A stretch of DNA of 64,000 nt from Paradesertivirga sp965650335 (GCA_965650335.1 CBFGOI010000005.1:1-64000), one strand, 5' to 3'; shown: positions 46,362-55,970, counted from the first letter of the stretch. Notes: generated from the letters alone by a model not told the origin. Made by a program: numbers and translations.

Positions 46362-46494
46362 TCTATTTTTTATTTTTAAAGGTAAGAGGAATTTGAGTGT
46401 TTTCTAAAGGGTAACAGGAAATACGGATAGAAGTTTATACCAAGAAAATGGAAAAATATTATTATCCGATTAAATATGGACCTTTTAATATAAA

Positions 46495-46530
46495 AACTAA
46501 AATATTAGTTGTAAACCTAAAACATTAGTT
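46495..46530. promoter_or_regulatory. Two tandem inverted repeats, candidate BlaI operators
   Basis: AACTAA-AATA-TTAGTT (46495-46510) is a perfect 6-bp dyad, followed 20 bp centre-to-centre by a near copy ACCTAA-AACA-TTAGTT (46515-46530, one mismatch). They lie 33 bp upstream of the BlaI-family start at 46563, where autorepression sites of this family are expected. Confidence 0.6.
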
Positions 46531-46562
46531 ATATCTTTATATAAATCAGAAAGAAAAGAGAT

Positions 46563-46934
46563 ATGGAACTTAAAGAATTAACAAAAGCCGAAGAACAAAT
46601 CATGCAGATTTTATGGGCCTTGGAAAAAGCATTTGTTAAAGAGATCATAGAAGAGCTCCCGGAGCCGAAGCCTGCCTATAATACAGTTTCAACAATCATT
46701 CGAATTTTAGAAACCAAAAAATTCGTCGAACACGAAGCTTTCGGAAAAAGCCATCGTTATTTCCCTGTTGTTAGTAAAGAGCAATATAAAACCTTCGCCA
46801 CCGAAAAACTTCTTAACGGATACTTTAGCAGCTCTGTAGAAAATATGTTCTCCTTTTTTGTAAAAAAGGAAAAGATTGATTTGAAAGAAGCTGATGAAAT
46901 ACTAAAACTAATCGAAAACCTAAAGAAAAAATGA
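46563..46934 (+). CDS. BlaI/MecI/CopY-family transcriptional repressor
   Basis: A 123-residue winged-helix repressor. The family start MELKELTKAEEQIMQILWALEKAFVKEIIEELP is clear, followed by the recognition helix region PAYNTVSTIIRILETKKFVEHEAFGKSHRYFPVVSKEQY. The C-terminal dimerisation part ends in LKLIENLKKK. It is separated from the membrane sensor gene by one base (TGA-T-ATG), so the two form a sensor/repressor pair. Two dyads upstream are the probable operators. The trigger is unknown, and no beta-lactamase lies nearby. Confidence 0.93.
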   Translation: MELKELTKAEEQIMQILWALEKAFVKEIIEELPEPKPAYNTVSTIIRILETKKFVEHEAFGKSHRYFPVVSKEQYKTFATEKLLNGYFSSSVENMFSFFVKKEKIDLKEADEILKLIENLKKK

Positions 46935-46935
46935 T

Positions 46936-48561
46936 ATGAACTGTCCATCCTACCTCATCCAGGTGAACATTTACCTGACCCTGTTTTATGCCTTTTATAT
47001 ATTGGTATTGCAGAATGAAACTTTTTTCAAATGGAACAGGATATTTCTGGTCAGCTCGGGGCTACTATCCTGTCTAATTCCTGTTATGCAATCAGAATGG
47101 GTGAGAAGTTTATTCGTCACCAAAAACATCGAACAGATTTCAAAAGTCGCTTTAAATCCGATGGTTTTAAATGAGGTACAGATTTCTGTCGATAGAAATG
47201 AAAGTTTAACACCGGGAGAATGGATTGCAGTGGTCTATTTACTGGGGGTACTCCTCTTTTTATGCAGGTTTTTGTGGCAGTTAAGTAAAGTATCCAAAAG
47301 CTTTAAGGTGGGAACTCAGGCCCAGTCGTTCTTCAACAAAATTAAGGTCTCAGAGGATCTTCCTTCAAGAGATTCAATCGTCAAACATGAAGAAGTGCAT
47401 GTGTCACAGGTGCATTCGGCAGATGTAGTATTCTTTGAACTCATTAGCATTATTAATTGGTTTAATCCTGTTGTTTATGCCTACAAAAAATCTGTGAAAT
47501 ATATCCATGAATTTATTGCAGATGAAGTTGCATCAGGGCACACCGGCAAAACAGAGTATGCTGAAATATTGGTAAGCAATGTGTTTGGAATCCAAAAAGA
47601 ACAGTTAACTAATAATTTTTACAATCAATCATTCCTGAAAAAACGAATCATCATGCTACATAAAACTAAATCCAGTAGAACAGCATTTTTAAAATACGGT
47701 TTAACAGCGCCATTATTTGCCGCGATGCTTGTATTTTCATCCGCAACTATAAATCAAGATGACATTAATCAAACAGACCATGCGAGCACCATTTTTCAGC
47801 CAGAGATTTTAAAAGCAATCGCATCAGTTGACCCTACATCTACAGACAAATCAAATAGTGTTACCTCTTTATTGGAAGAGGTTAAGGATTTGAAGAAAGA
47901 ATTAACATCAGTTAATAGTCCAGACCAAGAGATCGATGAAACCATTATTACAGACAGAGCCAACGTAATGCTTGCTAAAGAGCAAAATCCGAAGGATACC
48001 TCCGGCGTTTATAACCAAGCCTCAGTCGAAGTAATGCCAGAGTATCCTGGTGGCATTAACAAATTTTTGCAGTGGGTTGGCAGCAATTACAAATTTCCAA
48101 AACCAGCCTCAGAAGCAGAAATTTCAGGAAGAATGATTGTACAATTTGTTGTTGAAAAGAACGGTACATTGACAGACATTAAAGTTCCGAAAGATTTGGG
48201 TTTTGGAACCGGTGATGCTGCTAAAGAATTAATAGCCAACTCTGTAAAATGGAAGCCAGGAATTCAGAACGGAAAACCGGTAAGAGTTCAATATACCCTT
48301 CCTCTCATGCTAAGGTCTCCTAAAAAGAGTGTTAATTCCGCAGATAGCTTGTTAATCAGAACGGATAAGGGTAATATTTTTGATTCGCCAAATCCGCCGC
48401 TATTTATCTTAGAGGGGAAAGAAATAACTGCTGAACAAATGAAACAAATCAAGCCGGCCGACATAGAGGCCATCCAGGTGCTAAAAGATAAAACTGCTAC
48501 AGATAAATACGGCGAAAAAGGGAAAAATGGAGTTGTGATAATTAAACTGAAACAGAAATAA
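46936..48561 (+). CDS. BlaR1-like M56 metallopeptidase fused to TonB C-terminal and plug-like segments
   Basis: A 541-residue membrane protein. Hydrophobic segments at about 8-30, 33-50 and 93-115 precede an M56 peptidase domain with the zinc motif HEEVH in IVKHEEVHVSQVH and the downstream EFIADE. A further hydrophobic helix (YGLTAPLFAAMLVFSSATI, about 255-273) follows. A linker (about 280-365) leads to a TonB C-terminal domain (MPEYPGGINKFLQWV to VQYTLPLML, about 370-455). A final segment resembles the TonB-receptor plug (IEAIQVLKDKTATDKYGEKGKNGVVIIKLK). This fusion is seen in Bacteroidota. It probably cleaves or relieves the BlaI-type partner upstream. Confidence 0.88.
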   Translation: MNCPSYLIQVNIYLTLFYAFYILVLQNETFFKWNRIFLVSSGLLSCLIPVMQSEWVRSLFVTKNIEQISKVALNPMVLNEVQISVDRNESLTPGEWIAVVYLLGVLLFLCRFLWQLSKVSKSFKVGTQAQSFFNKIKVSEDLPSRDSIVKHEEVHVSQVHSADVVFFELISIINWFNPVVYAYKKSVKYIHEFIADEVASGHTGKTEYAEILVSNVFGIQKEQLTNNFYNQSFLKKRIIMLHKTKSSRTAFLKYGLTAPLFAAMLVFSSATINQDDINQTDHASTIFQPEILKAIASVDPTSTDKSNSVTSLLEEVKDLKKELTSVNSPDQEIDETIITDRANVMLAKEQNPKDTSGVYNQASVEVMPEYPGGINKFLQWVGSNYKFPKPASEAEISGRMIVQFVVEKNGTLTDIKVPKDLGFGTGDAAKELIANSVKWKPGIQNGKPVRVQYTLPLMLRSPKKSVNSADSLLIRTDKGNIFDSPNPPLFILEGKEITAEQMKQIKPADIEAIQVLKDKTATDKYGEKGKNGVVIIKLKQK

Positions 48562-48579
48562 TACGCCTGTAGAGTACAA

Positions 48580-48613
48580 AAAGAGCCCCGACATTTTCAC
48601 ATCAGGGCTCTTT
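48580..48613. terminator. Convergent terminator between M56-TonB gene and sdhB
   Basis: A 9-bp stem (48580-48588 with 48605-48613) with a 16-base loop lies between two convergent genes. A T-run follows on the minus strand (complement of AAAAA at 48578-48582), and TTT on the plus strand, so it may serve both. Confidence 0.75.
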
Positions 48614-48646
48614 CAATTTCCTCCTTGCCTCGTGCTACAAAACTAC

Positions 48647-49417
48647 TTAAATTTCTTCTTCTTTAAAAAGTTTGGCATCGAAAAAGTCTCTTCTCATTCT
48701 ATTAATATTGGTCATAGAAATCTCTTTCGGACATTCGATTTCGCAGGCACCGGTATTTGTACAGCTTCCAAATCCTTCGGCATCCATTTGCGCCACCATT
48801 GATTGAACACGGCGATAACGCTCCGGTTGTCCCTGTGGTAATAAAGCTAGCTGAGATACTTTTGCAGACACAAAAAGCATCGCCGAAGCATTCTTACAAG
48901 CGGCTACACAAGCACCGCATTGGATACAAGTTGCAGAATTAAATGCTTCATCAGCGATTACCTTTGGAATAGCAATATCATTCGCGTCTGGTACTCCGCC
49001 TGTATTCACAGAAACGTAACCTCCGGCCTGTTGAATTCTGTCGAATGCAGAACGGTCAACAGCTAAATCTTTAATAACCGGGAACGATGTTGCACGCCAT
49101 GGCTCGATTGTGATCGTCTCACCATCTTTAAAGCTACGCATATGCAGCTGACAAGTGGTTATGGCACGCTTGGGGCCATGCGGTCGACCGTTTATATATA
49201 AAGAACACATTCCGCAAATCCCTTCACGACAATCGTGATCAAAATGGATCGGGTCTGTTCCTTTTTTTACTAAATCTTCGTTTACTACATCAAGCATCTC
49301 CAGGAAAGACATATCCTGAGAAATATTTTCTGCTTTGTAAGTAACAAATCCGCCCTTATCGCTGGCACTTGCTTGTCTCCAGACTTTCAGGGTTAAATTC
49401 ATGTTTCCGCTCATCAT
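48647..49417 (-). CDS. sdhB: Succinate dehydrogenase / fumarate reductase iron-sulfur subunit
   Basis: A 256-residue iron-sulfur subunit of complex II. An N-terminal ferredoxin-type 2Fe-2S motif appears in HDCREGICGMCSLYINGRPHG (about 61-80). Two further cluster motifs are CIQCGACVAACKNA and CTNTGACEIECPKEISM, for the 4Fe-4S and 3Fe-4S centres. It passes electrons from SdhA to the membrane subunit. It is third in the sdhC-sdhA-sdhB order, which is typical of Bacteroidota. The 78-bp gap after sdhA contains a repeat cluster. The operon ends at a hairpin (48580-48613). Confidence 0.97.
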   Translation of the reverse strand: MMSGNMNLTLKVWRQASASDKGGFVTYKAENISQDMSFLEMLDVVNEDLVKKGTDPIHFDHDCREGICGMCSLYINGRPHGPKRAITTCQLHMRSFKDGETITIEPWRATSFPVIKDLAVDRSAFDRIQQAGGYVSVNTGGVPDANDIAIPKVIADEAFNSATCIQCGACVAACKNASAMLFVSAKVSQLALLPQGQPERYRRVQSMVAQMDAEGFGSCTNTGACEIECPKEISMTNINRMRRDFFDAKLFKEEEI

Positions 49418-49429
49418 TTTGAGATTTTA

Positions 49430-49493
49430 GTATCAAGTACCAAGTACTGAGATTATGCATCCTGATACTTGATACCAGATACTAGATACTAAA
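49430..49493. repeat. Short degenerate repeat cluster between sdhA and sdhB
   Basis: Variants of GTATCAAGTA / AGATACTAGATACT are repeated in both orientations. A perfect 10-bp inverted pair is GTATCAAGTA (49430-49439) and TACTTGATAC (49466-49475). It lies inside the sdh operon and could fold into an RNA hairpin. Confidence 0.7.
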
Positions 49494-49495
49494 TA

Positions 49496-51433
49496 TTATT
49501 TATAACTTCTTTGTGTTAATTTAACATTCTCATATACCAAAGGCTCTTTGTTCAATTGCTCCGGCATATCCTCACCAGTGAATTCCCAGGCTGCAACGTA
49601 TGCGAATTCATCATCGTTACGTAAAGCTTCACCTTCTTCTGTCTGGCTTTCTTCACGGAAGTGACCACCACATGATTCTTTGCGGTGTAATGCGTCATCA
49701 ACCATTAATTCACCAAGTTCAATGAAGTCTGCAACACGTCCGGCTTTTTCAAGCGACATATTCAGTTCTTCATTCTTTCCGAGAACGATCGCGTTTTTCC
49801 AGAAATCTGCCTTAAGCTCTTTGATTAAACCTTTAGCTTTAATTAAACCAGCCTCATTACGTGCCATACCACAGTATTCCCACATAATCACGCCTAATTC
49901 ACGATGATATTCATCAACTGTTTTAGTTCCTTTAAGAGATAGAAGCTTATTTAGCCTGTCTTCTACCGCCTTTTTGGTTTCTGCGAAAGCTGGGTGCGTT
50001 GTATCAACCGGCTTTGGACCAATTCCTGCCAGGTAATCACCTAAAGTATACGGTATTACGAAATATCCATCTGCTAATCCCTGCATTAATGCCGAAGCAC
50101 CTAAACGGTTCGCTCCGTGATCAGAGAAGTTACATTCGCCTAAAGCATATAAACCAGGAATAGTAGTTTGCAAGTTATAATCTACCCATAGTCCGCCCAT
50201 GGTATAGTGAACAGCCGGATAAATACGCATTGGCAACTCGTATGGATTTTCATCCGTAATTTGATAATACATATCAAACAGGTTGCCATATTTCGCCTCA
50301 ATTGCACTTTTTCCTAAACGGTTAATTGCATCAGAGAAATCAAGATAAACTGCCTTTCCAGAACCTCCCACTCCACGTCCGTCATCCACTGCTTCTTTAG
50401 CGTTACGTGATGCAACATCACGAGGCACTAAGTTTCCGAAAGAAGGATATTTACGCTCTAAGAAGTAATCCCTGTCGTCTTCTTTTACTTCGCTTGCTTT
50501 TAGCTGTCCTTTACGGATCTGCTCGGCCATGGCCTGAGTTTTAGGAACCCAAACACGACCGTCATTCCGCAACGACTCTGACATCAAGGTAAGTTTCGAC
50601 TGGTGGTCGCCACTTACAGGAATACAAGTCGGGTGAATTTGAGTATAGCAAGGATTACCGAAGAAAGCCCCACGTTTGTGAGCTCTCCAGATTGCCGTTG
50701 TATTGCTACCCATTGCGTTTGTAGAAAGGTAAAATACGTTTCCGTACCCTCCTGACGCTAAAAGAACCGCATGTCCTGCATGAGTTTCCAGTTTACCTGA
50801 AATCAAATCACGGGTTACCACACCCTGTGCTTTACCATCCACAACAACTACGTCGAGCATTTCGTGACGGTTGTACATTTTCACTTTACCCTCATGAATC
50901 TGGCGATTTAAAGCAGAATAAGCTCCCAGTAAAAGTTGTTGTCCGGTTTGCCCACGAGCATAAAACGTACGGGATACTTGCGAACCACCAAATGAGCGGT
51001 TATCTAATAAACCACCGTACTCACGTGCAAAAGGAACTCCCTGAGCAACGCACTGATCGATAATATTTACCGACTCTTCGGCTAAACGATGAACGTTTGC
51101 TTCACGGGCACGGTAATCACCACCTTTAATGGTATCGTAAAATAGGCGATAAACGCTATCGCCGTCATTACGGTAATTTTTTGCAGCATTAATACCCCCT
51201 TGTGCAGCAATGGAGTGTGCACGGCGAGGACTATCCTGAAAACAGAAAACTTTTACATTATAACCCAGTTCGGCAAGAGATGCGGCAGCCGAAGCGCCTG
51301 CTAAACCGCTACCAATTACGATAACAGTATACTTTCTCTTATTAGCAGGATTAACCAACTTTAAGTTAAATTTATGCTTGGACCACTTTTCAGCTAAAGG
51401 TCCCTCTGGTATTTTAGAATCTAAAATCATCAC
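49496..51433 (-). CDS. sdhA: Succinate dehydrogenase / fumarate reductase flavoprotein subunit
   Basis: A 645-residue flavoprotein that oxidises succinate to fumarate (or the reverse). The FAD-binding motif VIGSGLAGASAAASLAELG (about 39-57) and the covalent-FAD histidine region RRAHSIAAQGGINAAKNY are clear. Substrate and active-site segments are IHPTCIPVSGDHQSK, YPAVHYTMGGLWVDYN and GLYALGECNFSDHGANRLGASALMQG. Length and motifs match Bacteroidota SdhA/FrdA. It is second gene of the sdhCAB operon, 35 bp after sdhC. Confidence 0.98.
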   Translation of the reverse strand: MMILDSKIPEGPLAEKWSKHKFNLKLVNPANKRKYTVIVIGSGLAGASAAASLAELGYNVKVFCFQDSPRRAHSIAAQGGINAAKNYRNDGDSVYRLFYDTIKGGDYRAREANVHRLAEESVNIIDQCVAQGVPFAREYGGLLDNRSFGGSQVSRTFYARGQTGQQLLLGAYSALNRQIHEGKVKMYNRHEMLDVVVVDGKAQGVVTRDLISGKLETHAGHAVLLASGGYGNVFYLSTNAMGSNTTAIWRAHKRGAFFGNPCYTQIHPTCIPVSGDHQSKLTLMSESLRNDGRVWVPKTQAMAEQIRKGQLKASEVKEDDRDYFLERKYPSFGNLVPRDVASRNAKEAVDDGRGVGGSGKAVYLDFSDAINRLGKSAIEAKYGNLFDMYYQITDENPYELPMRIYPAVHYTMGGLWVDYNLQTTIPGLYALGECNFSDHGANRLGASALMQGLADGYFVIPYTLGDYLAGIGPKPVDTTHPAFAETKKAVEDRLNKLLSLKGTKTVDEYHRELGVIMWEYCGMARNEAGLIKAKGLIKELKADFWKNAIVLGKNEELNMSLEKAGRVADFIELGELMVDDALHRKESCGGHFREESQTEEGEALRNDDEFAYVAAWEFTGEDMPEQLNKEPLVYENVKLTQRSYK

Positions 51434-51468
51434 AGAATTTATTTGTATCCCGATAAGGGAGGATCAAT

Positions 51469-52254
51469 CTATCGTGTTAAATATATGTAAATTGGCATTG
51501 CGGCAAACATGGCCGGGATAATAATACTGAAAACCCATAAGCCAAGAAATTTAATGGCCGGGAAGTATTTATTATGATCAAATCCTAATGTTTGAAAACC
51601 ACTTTGAAAACCATGATAAAGGTGGAATCCCATGGCAATCATAGCGATTACATAAAGGATTACATACCATAACTGGCTGAATGCCGAGGTAACAACTTTA
51701 TAAAGGTCTTTGGCTACTACTATTTGAGTTTGGCTTTGCGCATCAACATAAGATGAGTGCATTACTTCTACATCTGAAACAGGTAATTCTGTAACCCGAA
51801 CCGCATCCGGATTTTGAAGTGCCGTTTCGTATTTGGTGTAAGGAAGTCCTCCCCAATGATATTGAGCCCAGAAATTACTCATGTGAACTACAATAAAGAT
51901 TAAAAGGATGGTACCTAAAATGCCCATATTTCTGGAACTCCATGAACTGTTTGCAGATCCGTTATACTGCGCATAAGCTACTGGTCTTGCTTTTTTGTTG
52001 TACCAGGTGATTACCAAAGCATATACCGCATGCAGGATAATAGACGCATAAAGAAGATAGGAAACGATCTTAATTGGCGGAAAATGAGTCATAAAATATG
52101 AATACTCATTAAAAGCCTTACCTGCATCATCTTTAAACAGCTGTAAGTTTCCGATAAGATGGACGACGAGAAACAGGGCCAGAAACAATCCTGTTAAGCT
52201 CATAATCAATTTCTTTCCCAGAGTTGAGGAGAAAGTTTTTGTGAAACTGCTCAT
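51469..52254 (-). CDS. sdhC: Succinate dehydrogenase cytochrome b subunit
   Basis: A 261-residue integral membrane subunit of the fused Bacteroidota type that replaces separate SdhC and SdhD. Five hydrophobic helices are visible (about 17-38, 60-84, 107-128, 190-211 and 234-257). They carry His residues suited to heme ligation (VVHLIGN, LHAVYALVI, VVHMSNF, GFHLYHGFQSGFQ). It anchors SdhA and SdhB and passes electrons to menaquinone. It is the first gene of the operon. On the minus strand TACTTTTG (52292-52285) upstream resembles a -7 box. Confidence 0.95.
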   Translation of the reverse strand: MSSFTKTFSSTLGKKLIMSLTGLFLALFLVVHLIGNLQLFKDDAGKAFNEYSYFMTHFPPIKIVSYLLYASIILHAVYALVITWYNKKARPVAYAQYNGSANSSWSSRNMGILGTILLIFIVVHMSNFWAQYHWGGLPYTKYETALQNPDAVRVTELPVSDVEVMHSSYVDAQSQTQIVVAKDLYKVVTSAFSQLWYVILYVIAMIAMGFHLYHGFQSGFQTLGFDHNKYFPAIKFLGLWVFSIIIPAMFAAMPIYIYLTR

Positions 52255-52636
52255 TACTTTTTGTTTGATTTATATTTAGAAGTGCAAAAGTATTTAAAAT
52301 GACCTTAGTTATATAATCGTTTTTAGCTTCTGAAAGAGATTTAATTTATTTAGAAACGTTCTAAAATACTTAAACGCTTATTTTGTTTTGATAAAATGAA
52401 GAAAAAGAAGTATTATTTTCAATGAATCCTCTACATTTTTTTATCAAATCGGATAATTCTACTATAAAAAAGAGAATAACAACCTAGAAAAGCAGCTGAA
52501 TTAAAAAAATATACAAATTATAGCACCCGCAGTAACATACACTAACAAGATTCTTGCTCAATCATACAATATATCACGCCTTCGTAGAAATAAGAGGTGA
52601 AAATGATGAAGCAATCACAGTATCTTTGAATATATT
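52255..52636. other. 382-bp AT-rich intergenic region upstream of sdhC
   Basis: No gene, tRNA or strong hairpin was seen. The part nearest sdhC contains the TACTTTTG -7-like box (52285-52292, minus strand). I could not find a matching TTTG box at the expected spacing. The remainder is AT-rich without recognisable structure. It also separates the sdh operon from the upstream PdeM gene on the same strand. Confidence 0.5.
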
Positions 52637-53314
52637 TTAATGACTTTCTACGGCAGTCTTCAACAAAATGACTTTTTCGTTCAACACTCCAAAAACAGTA
52701 TCCTCTTCGTTTTCTTTAAGACAGCATTTTCCGGTAAATTTTCCAAAAGCAGGTAGAATTGCCGCATTTTTGCCGAAAGAAAAACACGATAGCAATAAAC
52801 TCTGACGGGCTTTGCCTCTCAACCGAACTGCAGGATGAATATGACCGCTCAAAACATACACCCCTTCCGGAGGAAATTCGTAATCCTTCTTATCATGCAC
52901 AAATAAAAAAGGACTGATTAATAGAGTACTGTGAATTTCGAAGCCGGCCTGTTCATAATAGTCGGGATGTAGAATATCATGATTCCCCTGCACAAGTATC
53001 ATTTGTATTGCAGGATACAAGTCTCGCCACAACTGCAACCAGTTCCAATCATTATTTATATCACTGTGGAAAAGGTCGCCCAGAAAAATCAGTTTCGCCG
53101 GCTTAAATTCATGAATCAGGTCGGAAAGCAAAGCAAGCTCTTCCTGTTCCATAAGTTTAGGGATAGCAATTCCGGCTTTTCGAAAATGCCCAACCTTGCC
53201 AATATGCAAATCGGAGATTATTAAGGCTTGCTGCTCCTCCCAAAAAATTGCTTTTTTGGGATGTAATATTAAATTTTGATTCAAGAAAACCCATCTCATT
53301 CCGGCCAAACTCAT
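52637..53314 (-). CDS. pdeM: Ligase-associated DNA damage response endonuclease PdeM (calcineurin-like phosphoesterase)
   Basis: A 225-residue metallophosphoesterase. All family blocks are present: ISDLHIGKVGHFRKAGIAIP (about 29-48), FLGDLFHSDINNDW, VQGNHDIL and LSGHIHPAVRLRGKARQ, which supply the two-metal site. The layout WEEQQALIISDLHIGK fits the PdeM group that accompanies ATP-dependent DNA ligase and a Lhr-like helicase in DNA repair loci. Those partners are not in this window. The start at 53314 is used, and a second ATG five codons in (53299) is equally possible. It follows degP on the same strand, but a strong terminator lies between them. Confidence 0.85.
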   Translation of the reverse strand: MSLAGMRWVFLNQNLILHPKKAIFWEEQQALIISDLHIGKVGHFRKAGIAIPKLMEQEELALLSDLIHEFKPAKLIFLGDLFHSDINNDWNWLQLWRDLYPAIQMILVQGNHDILHPDYYEQAGFEIHSTLLISPFLFVHDKKDYEFPPEGVYVLSGHIHPAVRLRGKARQSLLLSCFSFGKNAAILPAFGKFTGKCCLKENEEDTVFGVLNEKVILLKTAVESH

Positions 53315-53329
53315 GCTGTAAAAATAAAA

Positions 53330-53358
53330 AAAGCCTTCCGTTTAAAACGAAAGGCTTT
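53330..53358 (-). terminator. Intrinsic terminator of the degP-like gene
   Basis: A 14-bp stem (53330-53343 with 53345-53358, one internal mismatch) with a minimal loop begins 21 bp past the stop at 53379. On the minus strand it is followed by TTTTTATTTT. Confidence 0.85.
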
Positions 53359-53378
53359 AGAAATCATTTTTTATTCAA

Positions 53379-54917
53379 TTACTGCATTACCGGGAAAGTC
53401 ACCATAAATCTGGCTCCATCTGTAGTAACCCCATCAATTCGCATCATATTATTTTTAGATGCGACAACGGCTGCTTCTACATCTTCCACCTTATTTACAG
53501 GTTTACCATTTATGTGGGTAATTATAGTTCCTTTTGTGATAGAGTTCTCGTAAAGTAAACCACCGGGACGAGCGCCTGCCACTAATATTCCAGAGTTTAC
53601 TTTCATGCGTTGTTTTTGCGCTGGCGTTAGCGATGCAAAATTACCGCCCAAGGATGAAAGAATTGCATTTGCCTCCGCGTTGTTAGCATTCGAAGCTACT
53701 TTCACAGAACTTTCGCCCTTCAATGTAACCGACGTTGTTCGTTCATTACCATCTCTCATGTAGCTCAACTGAACTTTATCTCCAGGACGAAGTCTTCCAA
53801 CTTTTTCCTGCAGATCAGAAGAGTTTAGAATTCTGATGCCATCCACTTTTGTGATGATATCTCCTTTTTTCAAACCTGCAGCCTGTGCACCACCACCTTC
53901 TACAACTTCATTAACATACAGTCCACTGACTTGAGACACACCAAGTTCTTTCGCCGTGCTTGCATTCAGCTCATTAAATGTCACTCCAACAAATCCTCGC
54001 TTCACACTTCCAAACTTAATAAAGTCGTCCATGATTTTTTTAGCAAGGTTCACCGGGATTGCAAAGCCATAACCTTCATAATTTCCACTTTGAGAAGCAA
54101 TAGCTGCGTTAATTCCGATCAATTCGCCTTGGGTATTCACCAAAGCACCACCACTATTTCCACGATTTATGGCCGCATCAGTTTGAATAAAAGATTCAAT
54201 GGCCGAATTAACTCTTGGTGCATCATCTTGTCCCTGGCTACGGAAATTCCGCTCATTATTACTCTCACCTAAAATACCAATGCTGCGCCCTTTAGCACTA
54301 ACAATACCTGCCGTTACTGTACTTTGTAAGGTAAAAGGATATCCAACCGCAAGCACCCATTCTCCTACTTTCACATTGTCGGAGTTTCCTAATTTAACAA
54401 CTGGTAAATTTTTAGCGTTTACCTTCACGAGCGCTAAATCTGTATTTGGATCGGTACCGATAACCTTTGCTTCATAAGACCGGTTATCAGTCAATATAAT
54501 TTCGATTTTGCTGGCGTTCTCTACGACGTGATTATTCGTAATAATATATCCATCAGGTGTAACTATAACTCCTGATCCTGAAGCACGCTGCGGAACGCGT
54601 TGACCTCCGTTACCTCTTGGCGCTCCGAAGAAGTCTCTGAACATGTCTTCCATCGGATCACTTCCTCCCCGATCCTGACTTGATGCATCGTATGTAGTTT
54701 GAATGTGTACTACCGCTGGTGTAACTGCTCCAGCGGCCTGCACAAAATCAACATCACCAGCTGATGAAACATTGACCGGATTATTCGCAAAATAAACTTT
54801 CTGTCTTTCCTCAAGACCCATTGTGTCAGCGTATTTGTTCTCGATCAGCTTATAACTACCAACCGCTACTGCACCGCCTATAAATGCAGTTAAAAGAGTT
54901 ATTCCTATCTTCTTCAT
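53379..54917 (-). CDS. degP: DegP/HtrA-family periplasmic serine protease
   Basis: A 512-residue trypsin-like protease with two PDZ domains. The ATG at 54917-54915 is chosen because it yields a signal anchor (MKKIGITLLTAFIGGAVAVG); a longer frame to 54965 lacks support. The catalytic triad is His in IITNNHVVENA, Asp in DPNTDLALVKV and Ser in AINRGNSGGAL. PDZ1 runs about 300-390 (VSGLYVNEVVEGGGAQAAGLKKGDIITKVDG) and PDZ2 about 420-508 (GILVAGARPGGLLYENSITKGTIITHINGKPV). It degrades or refolds misfolded envelope proteins. It ends in a strong terminator and is divergent from dapF. Confidence 0.95.
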   Translation of the reverse strand: MKKIGITLLTAFIGGAVAVGSYKLIENKYADTMGLEERQKVYFANNPVNVSSAGDVDFVQAAGAVTPAVVHIQTTYDASSQDRGGSDPMEDMFRDFFGAPRGNGGQRVPQRASGSGVIVTPDGYIITNNHVVENASKIEIILTDNRSYEAKVIGTDPNTDLALVKVNAKNLPVVKLGNSDNVKVGEWVLAVGYPFTLQSTVTAGIVSAKGRSIGILGESNNERNFRSQGQDDAPRVNSAIESFIQTDAAINRGNSGGALVNTQGELIGINAAIASQSGNYEGYGFAIPVNLAKKIMDDFIKFGSVKRGFVGVTFNELNASTAKELGVSQVSGLYVNEVVEGGGAQAAGLKKGDIITKVDGIRILNSSDLQEKVGRLRPGDKVQLSYMRDGNERTTSVTLKGESSVKVASNANNAEANAILSSLGGNFASLTPAQKQRMKVNSGILVAGARPGGLLYENSITKGTIITHINGKPVNKVEDVEAAVVASKNNMMRIDGVTTDGARFMVTFPVMQ

Positions 54918-55110
54918 ATATGTATACCTCGATTTTTTTTTCTCGTATGTCAAATTTAATACCACTTTAACGTTAAATCCAATAGCAACATGCGTCCAAA
55001 ACTGTTAAATATTGTTAAATAGAAATTTAAAAACTTTCGGACGAAGGAATTTACCGGATTATGTTTTTTGTAGAACAAATATCCTTCCACAATTTTGTAA
55101 TCTTGTATTG

Positions 55111-55896
55111 ATGAAATTACACTTTTTTAAATACCAGGGAGCGGGAAACGATTTTATCCTCATTGATAACCGGGAAATCGGTTTCGATCATCACCAACCA
55201 GCGTTATTGGCTCAACTATGCGATCGGAGATTCGGTATTGGCGGCGACGGTATCATGTTTCTTCAGAAGATTCAAGGATATGATTTCGAGATGGTTTATT
55301 ATAACGCTGATGGCAATCCAAGTAGCATGTGCGGTAACGGCGGAAGGTGCATTGTGGCATTTGCAAAACACCTTAATATTTTCGAAACCGAAACTAACTT
55401 TTTGGCAGTCGATGGTCCTCATTATGCCAAAATTTCGGGTTCAGGCGATTGGGTAAGCTTGCAAATGATTGATGTAGATGTTGTTAAGACAGATGGAGAA
55501 GCTTATGTGCTCAATACCGGATCACCTCATTTCGTCCAATGCACCAGTAATTTGTCTGATAAAGATGTTTACTCGGAAGGTAAGGCGATAAGATATAATG
55601 ATATTTACAAAGCTGAAGGCATCAACATAAATTTCGTAGAAGATTTAGGCGATCGTTATTTTGTAAGGACATACGAACGTGGCGTTGAGGATGAAACTTA
55701 TGCATGCGGTACTGGTGTTACCGCAGTGGCTTTAGCTATGGCAAAGCATAAAAATCAAACAGGAAAGATTACTACTCCTATTAAAGTTCTCGGCGGCGAA
55801 CTAAATATTCGTTTCGACTATGACGGTTCAAAATACAGTGATATCTTTCTCGAAGGTCCTGCAAAGTTTGTATTTGAAGGATATGTGACCGTTTAA
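55111..55896 (+). CDS. dapF: Diaminopimelate epimerase
   Basis: A 261-residue enzyme that interconverts LL- and meso-diaminopimelate for lysine and peptidoglycan synthesis. The ATG at 55111 gives the family start MKLHFFKYQGAGNDFILIDN; a frame extending back to 55012 lacks family similarity. The two catalytic Cys lie in SSMCGNGGRC and TYACGTGVTAVALAM. Length matches other bacterial DapF proteins. It is a single gene between degP (divergent) and aspS. Confidence 0.97.
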   Translation: MKLHFFKYQGAGNDFILIDNREIGFDHHQPALLAQLCDRRFGIGGDGIMFLQKIQGYDFEMVYYNADGNPSSMCGNGGRCIVAFAKHLNIFETETNFLAVDGPHYAKISGSGDWVSLQMIDVDVVKTDGEAYVLNTGSPHFVQCTSNLSDKDVYSEGKAIRYNDIYKAEGININFVEDLGDRYFVRTYERGVEDETYACGTGVTAVALAMAKHKNQTGKITTPIKVLGGELNIRFDYDGSKYSDIFLEGPAKFVFEGYVTV

Positions 55897-55970
55897 AGGC
55901 CTTTTACGATTGCGAAGAAATGCTCTTAAAGATGAGTAGATCCTCGATAACCGTTCAATGGATATTCTAA

